A stretch of DNA of 64,000 nt from positions 434,001 to 498,000 of the forward strand of contig CABJAM010000005.1 of assembly GCA_902363555.1 (NCBI GenBank). Reading direction: 5' to 3'. The notes beneath the pieces are model-generated. The model did not search any database. It was given only the letters and a program-made list of their open reading frames with translations, and had not been told where the DNA came from. The translations under genes were made by a program, and so were the position numbers. Every line of letters starts with the position of its first letter. Positions within the stretch are counted from its first letter, which is position 1. This stretch comes from Lachnospiraceae bacterium (GTDB lineage Bacteria; Bacillota; Clostridia; Lachnospirales; Lachnospiraceae). Below are positions 18,158-28,192 of this stretch, piece by piece.

Positions 18158-18937
18158 TTAAATCTGACGAAGTCCTGCGCTGCTGTATCCATCGGTCCTT
18201 GGAATCCATTTTAAAAATTCCTCGACCTGGATATCCCAGAAACGCCATTCGTGGCCATATCCAGGCAGAGTCACCCAGGTAACATCGGTTTGATGGGCGG
18301 TCAGCATATCTGTGAACGCTTTATTGGCTTTGTAAAGGAAATCCTTTTCACCGCAGGCAATATACAACGGCGGAAGCGCAGTGCCGGCATCCAGTGTCTT
18401 TTTGGCCAGGCTTGTAATATCAAGCGCTGGGTCTGCCGGTGTTCCGTCAGGATTTGTGGCAGGCATCACCGCCCCGGAAAAGGAACCGATGGCCGCGAAA
18501 CGCTCCGGATGTGTCAGACCGTGGAGCAGCGCGCCATAGCCGCCCATGGACAGCCCGGCGATGTATGTATGCTCCGGTGCATCGGAGATGGGGAAATAGT
18601 TCGTTATAAATTCCAGCAATTCCTTTTCGATAAATTCAAAGTATTTATCGCCGCCGGGCACATTTCTGTAAAATTTATTTTCCCCGGAAAACATAACGAC
18701 CGCTATGTTATGCTCCTCGGCGTAAAGCTCAATATTCGTATAGCTGCACCAGGTGGCGTGATTATTGCCATAACCGTGGAGCAGATACAGTACCGGATAA
18801 TTTTCCGCAATCTTATGCGACGGCTTTTTCTCCTGCATGGACATGGATTCGGGAATGGTGGCACTGGGCACGACCACGGTAATATCTACGGTTCTTTGTA
18901 AAACATAGGATATAAGGTTGCATTGAAATCTTGCCAT
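18158..18937 (-). CDS. Esterase of the esterase D / tributyrin esterase family
   Basis: This 259-residue alpha/beta hydrolase has no signal peptide and is probably cytoplasmic. It shows the oxyanion region YLLHGYGNNHATW, the nucleophile elbow GLSMGG, a possible acid in ACGEKDFL and the terminal catalytic His in PGYGHEWRFW. The family includes acetyl- and short-chain carbohydrate esterases. Its place downstream of an oligosaccharide ABC importer suggests deacylation of imported sugars. It may share that transcript, with a 76-base gap after the last permease gene. Confidence 0.82.
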   Translation of the reverse strand: MARFQCNLISYVLQRTVDITVVVPSATIPESMSMQEKKPSHKIAENYPVLYLLHGYGNNHATWCSYTNIELYAEEHNIAVVMFSGENKFYRNVPGGDKYFEFIEKELLEFITNYFPISDAPEHTYIAGLSMGGYGALLHGLTHPERFAAIGSFSGAVMPATNPDGTPADPALDITSLAKKTLDAGTALPPLYIACGEKDFLYKANKAFTDMLTAHQTDVTWVTLPGYGHEWRFWDIQVEEFLKWIPRTDGYSSAGLRQI

Positions 18938-19013
18938 GATAAAATCGTCCTTTCTTAATGCTGTGTAATTAATAATTTTCTAAAATCCAGGATATACGCC
19001 ATGCCGGACACGT

Positions 19014-19904
19014 TTACCCTTTCACAGCACCCAAAGCAATTCCTTCTGCAAAATATTTCTGAAGGAACGGGTACACCAAAAGGATTGGCAGCAGCGCCAC
19101 AAAGGCGATGGCCATGCGGACGCTGACCGTAGGGATCTTTAAGGCGGCACTGCCGGCGGCCGAGGAAGCATTTGCCTGGAGCGCCTGGATATCCTGGATC
19201 ATCTTGTTTAAAAGATTTTGTATACTGTAAAGCTTCGCATCATTAATATAGTATAAACCATTGGTCCAGTCATTCCAATACCCGAGTCCGGAAAACAGCC
19301 CCACGGTCACAAGAATCGGCTTGCCCATAGGAAGCACGATCTTTTTATAAATGTACATGTACGATGCGCCATCGATCTTGGCCGCCTCATAAAGCGCCTC
19401 CGGAATACTGGACATATAGTAGGTACGCACGAGAATAACGTTCATGGCGCTGAGCAGGAAATTTGGAACAATAAGCGCCCACAGCGTATTTTTTATATGA
19501 AAGATGCTTGTCCACATCAGATATGAGGGCACAAGGCCGCCGTTAAATAACATGGTGAAAAATATGTAAAAGCTGATAACATTCCGAAACGGCAGCTTTC
19601 TCACCGATAACGCATAAGCCGTCATGGATGAAAGCAGCAGATTGCAGGCGGTACCCACCACCGTCACCAGGATTGTAATACCATATGCTCTGAAAATCGT
19701 CTGACCGTTGCTGAATATATATTTATAGGCATCCAGGCTGAATTCTCTTGGTATAAAAGAATAGCCGAAAACTAAAAGCGATTTTTCCGAGGATACCGAA
19801 GACATAAACAGCAGCACCATCGGTGCGATCATAATAACTGTGACCAAAATCAAAATTATATTAATGATGATCTGATATCTGCGATTTGATTTTGAATGGA
19901 TCAT
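19014..19904 (-). CDS. Carbohydrate ABC transporter permease (LplC/YtcP type)
   Basis: This 296-residue inner-membrane permease has about six transmembrane helices and the cytoplasmic ATPase-contact loop EAAKIDGASYMYIYKKIVLP. It ends in the characteristic FAEGIALGAVKG. It pairs with the permease at 19919-20854; no ATPase gene is nearby, so a shared MsmX-like ATPase is likely. Confidence 0.92.
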   Translation of the reverse strand: MIHSKSNRRYQIIINIILILVTVIMIAPMVLLFMSSVSSEKSLLVFGYSFIPREFSLDAYKYIFSNGQTIFRAYGITILVTVVGTACNLLLSSMTAYALSVRKLPFRNVISFYIFFTMLFNGGLVPSYLMWTSIFHIKNTLWALIVPNFLLSAMNVILVRTYYMSSIPEALYEAAKIDGASYMYIYKKIVLPMGKPILVTVGLFSGLGYWNDWTNGLYYINDAKLYSIQNLLNKMIQDIQALQANASSAAGSAALKIPTVSVRMAIAFVALLPILLVYPFLQKYFAEGIALGAVKG

Positions 19905-19918
19905 TCCTGCGCTCCTCT

Positions 19919-20854
19919 CTAAAACATGGCGTTTTCTTTGCTGACCTTACGGACCAGTCCGTTGGCACTCATAACCAGAATAAATCCCACCACCGACTGG
20001 AAAAATCCGGCGGCTGCGGAGCGGCCGATGCCGCCAGCCGCCATGAGAGCCCGGTAAACATAGGTGTCAATGGTCTGCGTCACGGAAAACAGTGCTCCGG
20101 AGTTTTGAGGTACCTGATAAAACAGGCCAAAATCAGAGCAGAAGATCCTCCCAAGGCTGAGCATGGTCATCGTGATCAGCGATGGTGTCAGACAGGGAAT
20201 CGTGATCCGTGTGATCTGCTGCCACCGGCTGGCGCCGTCCAGCCGGGCCGCTTCGTAATAGGACGGATCAATTCCGGTAATTCCCGCGATATAGATGAGC
20301 GTGCCATAGCCGCAGCCTTTCCACAAATTCACAAAGGTCAGGATAAACGGCCAGTATTTCGGCTCCGAATACCACTGGACAGGCGACGCTCCCAGAGGCT
20401 TTAGAACGCCGTTATTGATCATCCCGTTTTCCACGCTCAAAAATGCAAATACGATATAGCTGACGATAACGATCGATATTAAAAACGGCAGCATGATCGC
20501 ACTTTGATAAAGCTTCTTCCCCCGTCTGGAATATACATCGGTAATCAAAATGGCCAGAGTCACGCCGACGATCATTCCCAGTATAATAAATACGACATTA
20601 TAAAGCAGCGTATTTCTGACTATCGTTCCGGCGTCATTTTTAAACAGGAATTTAAAATTATCCAGGCCGTTCCAGTCGCTGCCGTAAATCCCCTTTTTCT
20701 TGCTGTATTTTTTAAAAGCCACAATGATGCCGGTCATAGGCATATAGTTATTGATGAAAAAATAAATGATTCCCGGCAGGAGCATGATATATAAAGGAAT
20801 AAATTCCTTCAATTTCGTCCAGGTTAAACGTTCCTTTTTTGTATTCCGTCTCAT
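19919..20854 (-). CDS. Carbohydrate ABC transporter permease (LplB type)
   Basis: This 311-residue permease has six predicted membrane helices and the ATPase-contact loop EAARLDGASRWQQITRITIP. I chose the ATG at 20854, preceded by GGAAGGTGGAG; the longer frame overlaps the binding-protein gene. The second permease follows 14 bases later, and together they form the channel for the lipoprotein encoded upstream. Confidence 0.92.
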   Translation of the reverse strand: MRRNTKKERLTWTKLKEFIPLYIMLLPGIIYFFINNYMPMTGIIVAFKKYSKKKGIYGSDWNGLDNFKFLFKNDAGTIVRNTLLYNVVFIILGMIVGVTLAILITDVYSRRGKKLYQSAIMLPFLISIVIVSYIVFAFLSVENGMINNGVLKPLGASPVQWYSEPKYWPFILTFVNLWKGCGYGTLIYIAGITGIDPSYYEAARLDGASRWQQITRITIPCLTPSLITMTMLSLGRIFCSDFGLFYQVPQNSGALFSVTQTIDTYVYRALMAAGGIGRSAAAGFFQSVVGFILVMSANGLVRKVSKENAMF

Positions 20855-20874
20855 AAGTCTCCACCTTCCGGAAA

Positions 20875-22443
20875 TCACTGCTTGGCCAGCCAGTCATTTA
20901 ACTGTTCCTGCTTGGCATCGATCACGTCCTGAAGTCCGACGCTGTAAAGCTTTTCATTAAATTCAGCAACGGCAGTCTCCGGGTCCACAGAACCGGAACC
21001 AATGGTGATCAAATACTGATCTGAGATGGCCGTCAGTGCGGAAATTATATCAACGACCGATGATGTATCAAAATGGAAACCATAGGCTTTGGATACCTGT
21101 GCACTGTCGCGTACCTGCTGGTACTGCTCCCATAAATCCGCATCATTGCCGGTCCAAATGTAGCTATTGTACTGATTTGGCAGAGCCCAACCAAAATCCT
21201 GATGATACCCGACATTTTCCGCAGTAATCCCATCCGGATAATCGATGGTGCCATTATCCGTAACTACGTAATCCTTACCTTCAATGCCCCAGTTGATCAG
21301 ATCGTTGGCCTCTTTGGTTTTATAGATCCAATTTAAGAGGATCATCGCCTTTTCCGGGTACTGGGAATTACTGGAGATTCCATAGAGCACGGCATTCGTG
21401 GCGGTGGTATAGCAAACATCCGGCGTCACCTTGATACAGGTCGTATCATAGCCGGTCATCGCATCCTTTTCTGCTTTTGTGTTCGGTTTTCCGGAAGTCG
21501 TAAAGCAAAACAGATTGCCGGCGCGCATTAAGGCTTCACCGCTGTCGGTACAGGTCGCCAGGTCTGCGGATGTATAGCCGGCCTGATACCACTCCCGCAT
21601 CATTTTACATGTGTCCATAAATTCGTCCGTCTCATACCAGTTGGTCACAGTGGTGGACTGTCCGTTATCCATAAGCACGCCAAAATTCCCGCCGCCCATA
21701 GGGTCTACAATGGCATTGCTGATCATAATTGGTAATGTCAGATTATTAGTTCCACCGTACATAACCATATCCGGATGCAGCTCCTTCACCTTGGCAAATA
21801 CCTTGCCCAGATCTCTGGCTGTCTTAATATCCTCCGCAGCAAATCCGCTCTCCTCAAGCAAATCTGTCCTGAGCACATAGGTCACCGGATTGGTCCGCTC
21901 ATGCATGGTCGGCACGCCGCCCAGAAAGTCGCCGATACCGCAGCACTCAATATCCTCACGGCCGATAATGCTGATCATATCCTGTCCGCATGTATCCAGG
22001 TATTCATTTAAATTCACCAGATAATCGGACTCGATATAGCTTCCCATAGTTGATGAAAAATAAGGAAATATATCCAGCTTGTCATCGGAAGACAAGATCA
22101 TCTGTATCTGCTGCATATAAGTACCAAAGGTCACAGGCATTAAATTGACCTTCATATTTAACTGTTCCATCGTCAGCTTATTAAAGGCCTCCTGAACCGA
22201 AGCCAGATCTCTGGCATCGTTGCCCGCCCAGTACATAAAGGTAGCTTCATAGGGCTCCTCATCAAAATCTACCGCCGGAGAATCCGCATTTGCCGCAGCG
22301 TCTCCATTTTGTGCGGTCGTTTTTACCGTACCGTCCTCATTACCTTCCTTCGTGTCTTTTCCGCTGCCGGAGCCGCCGCAGCCGGTCATTAACCCCAAAA
22401 CCATGACAACGGATAATAAAAGTGCAAGTCCTCTTTTTTTCAT
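20875..22443 (-). CDS. ABC sugar-binding lipoprotein
   Basis: This 522-residue lipoprotein has signal peptide and lipobox MTGC (Cys22), an acidic spacer, and a type 1 solute-binding fold similar to LplA/YtcQ proteins, including the C-terminal region found in that family (SGSVDPETAVAEFNEKLY). It is distantly related to the protein at 14-1615, which shares the final GSVDP motif. It heads the transport genes and lies just downstream of its YesN-type regulator. The substrate is probably an oligosaccharide but cannot be named. Confidence 0.92.
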   Translation of the reverse strand: MKKRGLALLLSVVMVLGLMTGCGGSGSGKDTKEGNEDGTVKTTAQNGDAAANADSPAVDFDEEPYEATFMYWAGNDARDLASVQEAFNKLTMEQLNMKVNLMPVTFGTYMQQIQMILSSDDKLDIFPYFSSTMGSYIESDYLVNLNEYLDTCGQDMISIIGREDIECCGIGDFLGGVPTMHERTNPVTYVLRTDLLEESGFAAEDIKTARDLGKVFAKVKELHPDMVMYGGTNNLTLPIMISNAIVDPMGGGNFGVLMDNGQSTTVTNWYETDEFMDTCKMMREWYQAGYTSADLATCTDSGEALMRAGNLFCFTTSGKPNTKAEKDAMTGYDTTCIKVTPDVCYTTATNAVLYGISSNSQYPEKAMILLNWIYKTKEANDLINWGIEGKDYVVTDNGTIDYPDGITAENVGYHQDFGWALPNQYNSYIWTGNDADLWEQYQQVRDSAQVSKAYGFHFDTSSVVDIISALTAISDQYLITIGSGSVDPETAVAEFNEKLYSVGLQDVIDAKQEQLNDWLAKQ

Positions 22444-22558
22444 TTTGTTCCTCTCCTTTAATCATTTTTTCTGCAACCACGCTGGCTGATGTAACTATTC
22501 TATCTTTTTTAAATAAATCTTTCTTTCACTATTTAAATACTGACTTGCACAATTTGAA

Positions 22559-24151
22559 TCAATTTATGAATTTTTTTCTGTATTCCTTGGGTGATTGGCC
22601 GACCTTTGTTTTAAAAATCCTGGAAAAGTATGTAAAATTATCATATCCCACGGCTACTGCCACCTCGGACACCGACATTTTGCCCTCCTGCAAAAGCTGC
22701 CGGGCCTTTTCCATCCGCTTCTCGATGACATAGCCGCCCAGAGATATCCCAATCTCCTTTTTAAACGACTGCGCCAGATAACCGGAACTTAAATATACGA
22801 TCTCTCCCAGATTTTCCCGGGTGATATCCTCGCAATAATGCTGGTCGATATAGCTCTTTACCTTAGCCACGGCGCTTTCTTCTTTGCCGGAATCCTCCAT
22901 ATAATCCATGGCCTGGGTAAAAACATAATTCAGATATCGGAGCAGACTGCTTACAGATAAAAGAGCATCGGCCTGCATGGCATCATCGATGGCATCTCCA
23001 AACAAATGTCCGGCATCAATTTGTTTTTCCCACAAAACGGTATAAACCATTTGCATAACGCTGACTTTAATACCGCACAACACCTGTTTATTCACCTGTC
23101 GGGCCATCGTCTTACCCGCCAGATATTTTTCGATGGCCGCCGTCAGCTCACGGCGGCAGCCGCTGCGAAAGAGCTGCTCCCACGTTTTCAGGTCCGCAGA
23201 TTCATAGACAATCTTTTCCGCCTGATAATTATCAATGTCCACCACCCGGGTCGTACCGCCCACCTGATCCTGAAAAGCAGCTTCCAGTGCCATATAACGG
23301 CTGCGTATATTGGAAAAAGCACTCATGTAGGCATAGTAGCCATTTACCGGGCAATGGATGGCCGCATGCACCGCATCTACGATCGTTGTAAACACCTGAC
23401 CGATCTGTGACACGGACACAGCTGGTTCATGGGCCAGAACCATGGTCCATGTATCCTTCCTGCATTTCATCAGAATTTCAATGCGTACACCCGTACCACT
23501 TAGCAGCTCTTCCATCATATTGTTCATAACAAATCGTTCCAGATTTCCGGAAAAGCCTTCCATTTTGGATTTTTCTTTTTCAAAACGCAAAAGCCCCAGT
23601 GTGAATGTATCGTCCTTTGAGTAGGTCAGATGGCCGCTTTGCGCCAGAAATTCCAGCTCGTCCTCATCATAGCTGTCAATATGGAGCAGCGCATCTTCCC
23701 AGAAATGCATTTTCCGCACAGACAGACTGTCCAGCCAATATTCCCCGAAAAGCTCCTTTTCCCGTGTCTTTTGTCTGCGGCAGACCTCCGCCACCGCCCT
23801 CCCCAGCAGCTCCTGGAGCTGGTCATATTGGATGGGCTTCAGATAATAATCAAAGCTGTGCAGCTCCACCGCTTTTCTGGCGTAATCAAAATCGGCAAAG
23901 CTTGTGCAAAACAGCGTGACCGTCTCCGGATGGTGCTCATTGATCCACTCTAAAAGCTGCAGTCCGGTGCCGCCCGGCATTTCAATATCGGTCAATACAA
24001 GCGGGATGTCCTCCTGCTCCATCATCTGTATGGCCCCTTGAATGTTTCGAGCCACAAAAATCTCATCCACGCCAAGGGCCGCATAATCGATCCCTGCTTT
24101 TAATCCTTCTAATATATAAATATTGTCATCCACCAATAATATTTTCAACAC
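22559..24151 (-). CDS. YesN-type response regulator (REC + AraC HTH)
   Basis: The 530-residue regulator has a receiver domain (1-120, phosphoacceptor Asp55 in LVLTDIEMPGG, LKP near 110), a long middle domain of about 290 residues and a C-terminal AraC DNA-binding domain (about 430-530, ending SPKEYRKKF). The start is the GTG at 24151 or the following TTG; GGGGAGG is just upstream and the kinase stop overlaps it by seven bases. It probably activates the binding-protein and permease genes immediately downstream. Confidence 0.9.
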   Translation of the reverse strand: MLKILLVDDNIYILEGLKAGIDYAALGVDEIFVARNIQGAIQMMEQEDIPLVLTDIEMPGGTGLQLLEWINEHHPETVTLFCTSFADFDYARKAVELHSFDYYLKPIQYDQLQELLGRAVAEVCRRQKTREKELFGEYWLDSLSVRKMHFWEDALLHIDSYDEDELEFLAQSGHLTYSKDDTFTLGLLRFEKEKSKMEGFSGNLERFVMNNMMEELLSGTGVRIEILMKCRKDTWTMVLAHEPAVSVSQIGQVFTTIVDAVHAAIHCPVNGYYAYMSAFSNIRSRYMALEAAFQDQVGGTTRVVDIDNYQAEKIVYESADLKTWEQLFRSGCRRELTAAIEKYLAGKTMARQVNKQVLCGIKVSVMQMVYTVLWEKQIDAGHLFGDAIDDAMQADALLSVSSLLRYLNYVFTQAMDYMEDSGKEESAVAKVKSYIDQHYCEDITRENLGEIVYLSSGYLAQSFKKEIGISLGGYVIEKRMEKARQLLQEGKMSVSEVAVAVGYDNFTYFSRIFKTKVGQSPKEYRKKFIN

Positions 24152-25929
24152 GAATCCTCCCCGTCATCTTTGGCATTTATGTCTTTTATATCGTTTTTAT
24201 CTTTAAGCAGTTCTTCATTGTCTGGCACAAATATAGCTACCACAGCTCCGCCTTCGGGATTATTATAAAAATGTACCCTGCTGGCCGGACCATAGAGCAT
24301 GTTCAGCCGGGCCACCGCATTCCTAATACCGATATGATAACTGGCATCTTCTGAAAATGTACCGGAATTTAAAGCGCCAAGCGCATCCACATCAAAGCCC
24401 CGGCCATTATCACGGATCGTGATGGCACAGCCGTCTTTATCCGCCCATTGCCCCCTTTCCACACAAATATCCAGAGCGCAGTCATTTCCGGCATCCATAT
24501 TATGCTTGAGAGAATTTTCAACAAAGGTCTGGATCAGCAGCGGTGGAATCCCAAAATCACCCAGAGCTTCATCCATCTGTATGTGGCACATATATGTCAT
24601 ATCATTCATACATTCCAGCACCTTCAGATAATTCTTTGTAAACTCCAGCTCCTTTAAGACAGACACAGGCTCCATGCTCTTTTTAAAAATATATCTCAGA
24701 TAGGTAGAAACCTGCAGGGCGATCTCCTGTATTTCCTTCATGCGGTTCACCTGTGCCATGCTGTATATAATGTTCAGGCAGTTTATATAAAAATGCGGCC
24801 GGATCTGGAGCTGTGCATAATCCAGCTCCACTCTCTGTTTGGCGATCTGCTCCTCATAAATATCGATTTTTAATTTATGTATTTCCTCCGAAAGCTGATT
24901 GAGCACCTTCCCGGCCTCGGAAAATTCCACAAGCCCGCTCTCCTCGTTAAACCGGGCGGTGTCTTTAAAGGCCAGCAGATTATCGTAAAAATACCGCACC
25001 TGCCCAAGAATATTTCGTTTTGTGTAAATGAGCACCGCGCTGACGATGATGAGATAAATAATGATCAGGCCCAAAAAGATCATAGGATAGAGAAAGGTGC
25101 TGTCATAATCCCGGGTATCCATGATAAAACGGCATTCAAACCGGGCGTTATTCATGCCATAGTAGGATTCCTGGGTTTTGCCGGACCGCTCAAGGGCAAG
25201 CGTGCCGTTTTTCTGGCGCGTATAGATGAGCGCCTGGTCATACTTGCTGTCATAAATCTCAATACTGGAACACTGCGTCGGTGATAATTCCAGCATACTC
25301 TCCGCAAAATCCAGCGCACGGATCCATGCTCCGGCGATACCATTGGGGCCTTTATAAATAGTGCACAAGTAATCGTCGTATAAAAACCATTTCCCCTCCT
25401 TCGTATACTCCACCGTTTTATTGTGGATCAATTCACTGATTTTATCGATAAATGGCTTGCGCACATAATATTCACACCCGCCATATTCGGTCATCCGTTC
25501 ATTGGCAGTGTCATAATAAAAAAAGTTAAACGTATTTCCATAGCTCTGGCTCATACTCAAAAAAGTATTTTTAAGCTCCGTGACAGAGCTGTTCTGCACA
25601 AGGACATCGCCCAGCGCGCCATCATCTTTATAGTAAGGCGCTGCCTTTTTGTAAGCATCGCTGACCTTTTTAATCTCCTGCCCATCAAAAAGCATACTGC
25701 GCACACTTGTATTGATCATATTGAAGTTCTGGTTGGTCTTTGTCATATACACATCCGTCAGCTTATATTCCATATCAGCTACCTGACTGTGATATTTATT
25801 CAGCAGCGTGTAGCCCACAGCCACCTCCAGCAGACCGGCAAAAACTAAAATCACCGCGATCCACACAATTTTTCCGGCCAATGACTTTTTCCTGTTCCGT
25901 GTATTTATCCACTGATTTTTACGCTTCAA
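24145..25929 (-). CDS. YesM-type sensor histidine kinase
   Basis: The 594-residue membrane sensor has a transmembrane helix near residues 20-45, an extracytoplasmic domain to about 285, a second helix, a HAMP-like coiled coil, the His_kinase motif LQIRPHFYINCLN and a HATPase domain with VENSLKH and DNGRGF. The start is a TTG behind GGGGGGAT. It is the sensor partner of the overlapping response regulator and heads the sugar-transport block. Confidence 0.9.
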   Translation of the reverse strand: MKRKNQWINTRNRKKSLAGKIVWIAVILVFAGLLEVAVGYTLLNKYHSQVADMEYKLTDVYMTKTNQNFNMINTSVRSMLFDGQEIKKVSDAYKKAAPYYKDDGALGDVLVQNSSVTELKNTFLSMSQSYGNTFNFFYYDTANERMTEYGGCEYYVRKPFIDKISELIHNKTVEYTKEGKWFLYDDYLCTIYKGPNGIAGAWIRALDFAESMLELSPTQCSSIEIYDSKYDQALIYTRQKNGTLALERSGKTQESYYGMNNARFECRFIMDTRDYDSTFLYPMIFLGLIIIYLIIVSAVLIYTKRNILGQVRYFYDNLLAFKDTARFNEESGLVEFSEAGKVLNQLSEEIHKLKIDIYEEQIAKQRVELDYAQLQIRPHFYINCLNIIYSMAQVNRMKEIQEIALQVSTYLRYIFKKSMEPVSVLKELEFTKNYLKVLECMNDMTYMCHIQMDEALGDFGIPPLLIQTFVENSLKHNMDAGNDCALDICVERGQWADKDGCAITIRDNGRGFDVDALGALNSGTFSEDASYHIGIRNAVARLNMLYGPASRVHFYNNPEGGAVVAIFVPDNEELLKDKNDIKDINAKDDGEDSC

Positions 25930-26028
25930 GCGCTATCCCCCCTGTATTAAACGGTTTGAACATTTTTCCACGAAAATTATACTACCATATTTCCCCTGGA
26001 AATGCGATAGCTTCCGCTATACAGCGTC

Positions 26029-26080
26029 AAAAAAAGCGCCAGCCGCTGAATCTGCACTGCAAAATCCAACGGCTGACGCC
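26029..26080 (-). terminator. Terminator after lepA
   Basis: On the minus strand GGCGTCAGCCG and CGGCTGGCGC pair (one G-T) and are followed by seven T (complement of 26029-26035). Confidence 0.8.
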
Positions 26081-26101
26081 AATATTTATACATTAACACA
26101 A

Positions 26102-27913
26102 TTATTTATCATCCAGCTTTAGCACACTCATAAATGCCTTTTGCGGAATCTCCACATTACCAATCTGGCGCATCCGCTTCTTGCCTTCCTTCTGCTTCTC
26201 CAGCAGCTTACGCTTACGGCTGATATCGCCGCCGTAGCACTTAGCCAATACATCCTTGCGCATGGCCTTCACCGTCTCCCGGGCAATGATCTTGCTGCCG
26301 ATAGCCGCCTGGATAGGAATTTCAAAGAGCTGTCTTGGAATTTCCTCTTTAAGCTTTTCGCACATCTTGCGGCCCCGCTCATAAGCTGAGCCCTCAAAGA
26401 CGATAAAGGACAGGGCATCCACTTCCTCCCGGTTCACAAGGATATCCAGCTTGCAAAGCTCCGAGCGGACATAGCCCTTCATCTCATAATCAAAGGAGGC
26501 GTAGCCCCGGGAACGGGATTTTAATGCGTCAAAAAAGTCATAGATGATCTCATTGAGCGGCAGCTCATACTTGAGCAGCGCCCGGGTTGTCTCCATATAT
26601 TCCATACCTAAGTAAACACCCCGGCGTTCCTGGCATAGATCCATGATCTGGCCGATAAACTCCGTCGTCACCATGATCTCCGCCGACACGACCGGCTCCT
26701 CCATATACTCGATTTCCGACGGATCGGGCATATTGGACGGATTCGTCAGATCGATCACATCGCCGTTGGTTTTATGGACCTTATAAATAACCGAGGGCGC
26801 TGTGGTGACCAGATCCAGATTAAATTCCCTCTCCAGCCGCTCCTGGATGATTTCTAGATGCAAAAGCCCGAGGAAGCCGCAGCGGAAGCCAAATCCAAGA
26901 GCCACACTGGTTTCTGCTTCAAACTGGAGGGAGGCGTCATTTAGCTGGAGCTTTTCCAGGGCATCCCTTAAATCCGGATATTTGGCGCCGTCCGCCGGAT
27001 ACATACCACAGTAGACCATAGGATTGACCTTCTTGTAGCCCGGCAATGGCTGGGCGCATGGATTCTGGGCATCGGTGATCGTATCGCCCACCAGGGTGTC
27101 CTTCAGATTTTTAATGCTGGCAGTCATATAGCCGACCATACCGGCGGAAAGCTCCTCGCACGGGATAAACTGCCCCGGTCCGAAATAGCCCACCTCGATC
27201 ACCTCAAACTGGGCTCCGGTAGCCATCATTTTCACCGAAGTGCCCTTGGCGATCCGGCCCTCCTTCACCCTGAAAAAGACGATAACCCCTTTGTACGGGT
27301 CATAAACCGCATCAAAAATAAGTGCCTGGAGCGGTGCCGTGGCATCGCCTTCCGGCGCAGGGATCTTTGTAATGATCTGCTCTAACACTTCCTCGATATT
27401 CAATCCGTTCTTTGCAGAAATCCTCGGTGCATCATGGGCTTCCAGGCCGATCACATCCTCGATCTCAGCCACGACCCGGTCCGGCTCGGCGCTGGGCAGG
27501 TCGATCTTGTTGATCACCGGCATGATTTCCAGATCGTGATCTAAAGCCAGATAGACATTCGCCAGTGTCTGGGCTTCAATACCCTGGGCTGCATCCACCA
27601 CAAGTATGGCCCCGTCGCAGGCCGCCAGACTCCGGGAAACCTCATAGTTAAAGTCCACATGCCCCGGCGTGTCGATCAAATTATAAATATATTCCTCGCC
27701 ATCCTGGGCTTTATATACAATACGCACGGCCTGAGCTTTGATCGTAATCCCCCGTTCACGCTCCAGATCCATGTTATCCAGCACCTGATTCTGCATCTCC
27801 CGGTTGGTCAGCAGCCCCGTCTTTTCGATGATCCGGTCTGCCAGCGTAGATTTCCCATGGTCAATATGGGCTATAATACAAAAATTACGTATTTTACTCT
27901 GGTCTACACTCAA
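26102..27913 (-). CDS. lepA: Elongation factor 4 (LepA)
   Basis: LepA is a ribosome-associated GTPase that back-translocates or helps assemble ribosomes. The 603-residue protein has the G1 motif AHIDHGKST, effector region RERGITIKAQ, G3 DTPGHVDF, G4 NKIDLP, followed by EF-G-like domains and the LepA-specific C-terminus. AGGAGG lies seven bases before the TTG at 27913 (LSVDQSKIRNF); the longer open frame to 27955 has no ribosome site. It is downstream of spoIIP as usual, but the carbohydrate block separates it from hemW. Confidence 0.97.
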   Translation of the reverse strand: MSVDQSKIRNFCIIAHIDHGKSTLADRIIEKTGLLTNREMQNQVLDNMDLERERGITIKAQAVRIVYKAQDGEEYIYNLIDTPGHVDFNYEVSRSLAACDGAILVVDAAQGIEAQTLANVYLALDHDLEIMPVINKIDLPSAEPDRVVAEIEDVIGLEAHDAPRISAKNGLNIEEVLEQIITKIPAPEGDATAPLQALIFDAVYDPYKGVIVFFRVKEGRIAKGTSVKMMATGAQFEVIEVGYFGPGQFIPCEELSAGMVGYMTASIKNLKDTLVGDTITDAQNPCAQPLPGYKKVNPMVYCGMYPADGAKYPDLRDALEKLQLNDASLQFEAETSVALGFGFRCGFLGLLHLEIIQERLEREFNLDLVTTAPSVIYKVHKTNGDVIDLTNPSNMPDPSEIEYMEEPVVSAEIMVTTEFIGQIMDLCQERRGVYLGMEYMETTRALLKYELPLNEIIYDFFDALKSRSRGYASFDYEMKGYVRSELCKLDILVNREEVDALSFIVFEGSAYERGRKMCEKLKEEIPRQLFEIPIQAAIGSKIIARETVKAMRKDVLAKCYGGDISRKRKLLEKQKEGKKRMRQIGNVEIPQKAFMSVLKLDDK

Positions 27914-28012
27914 AGTTATTCCTCCTAAAGCTGTAACCCTTTGGCGTTCTGCCAAAAGGCCCTCAAAATTTATCCTGTTAATTCGTTATCCATAGACGTT
28001 TCGTACATTCTT

Positions 28013-28045
28013 CGCAGTAAATGCGCGGTCTGTCGGAACCGTTAC
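28013..28045 (-). repeat. Dispersed palindrome, variant B, in the lepA leader
   Basis: On the minus strand GTAACGGTTCCGACAGACC resembles the usual left half, but it continues GCGCATTTACTGC, as does the copy at 62221-62254. It lies between the lepA promoter and start codon, so it would be transcribed in the leader. Confidence 0.5.
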
Positions 28046-28065
28046 TCCGGATGCTCAGTGTTCCA

Positions 28066-28094
28066 ATTATAGCATAGTTTTATTTTTCGGACAA
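28066..28094 (-). promoter_or_regulatory. Sigma-A promoter of lepA
   Basis: On the minus strand TTGTCC (28094-28089), a 17-base spacer and TATAAT (28071-28066) lie about 150 bases upstream of the lepA start. lepA is thus transcribed apart from sporulation gene spoIIP. Confidence 0.75.
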
Positions 28095-28135
28095 TATACA
28101 ATGCAACTATTTTTCGCTGCTTAGGTTTTGATATC

Positions 28136-28162
28136 GTAACAGTTCAGCCTGTGAACTGTTAC
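28136..28162. repeat. Dispersed palindrome copy 5, perfect
   Basis: Perfect 11-bp arms GTAACAGTTCA and TGAACTGTTAC with a five-base loop, about 30 bases past the spoIIP stop. Confidence 0.85.
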
Positions 28163-28192
28163 TTGATACCTGCTATGGAATCGCCAAAAGCT

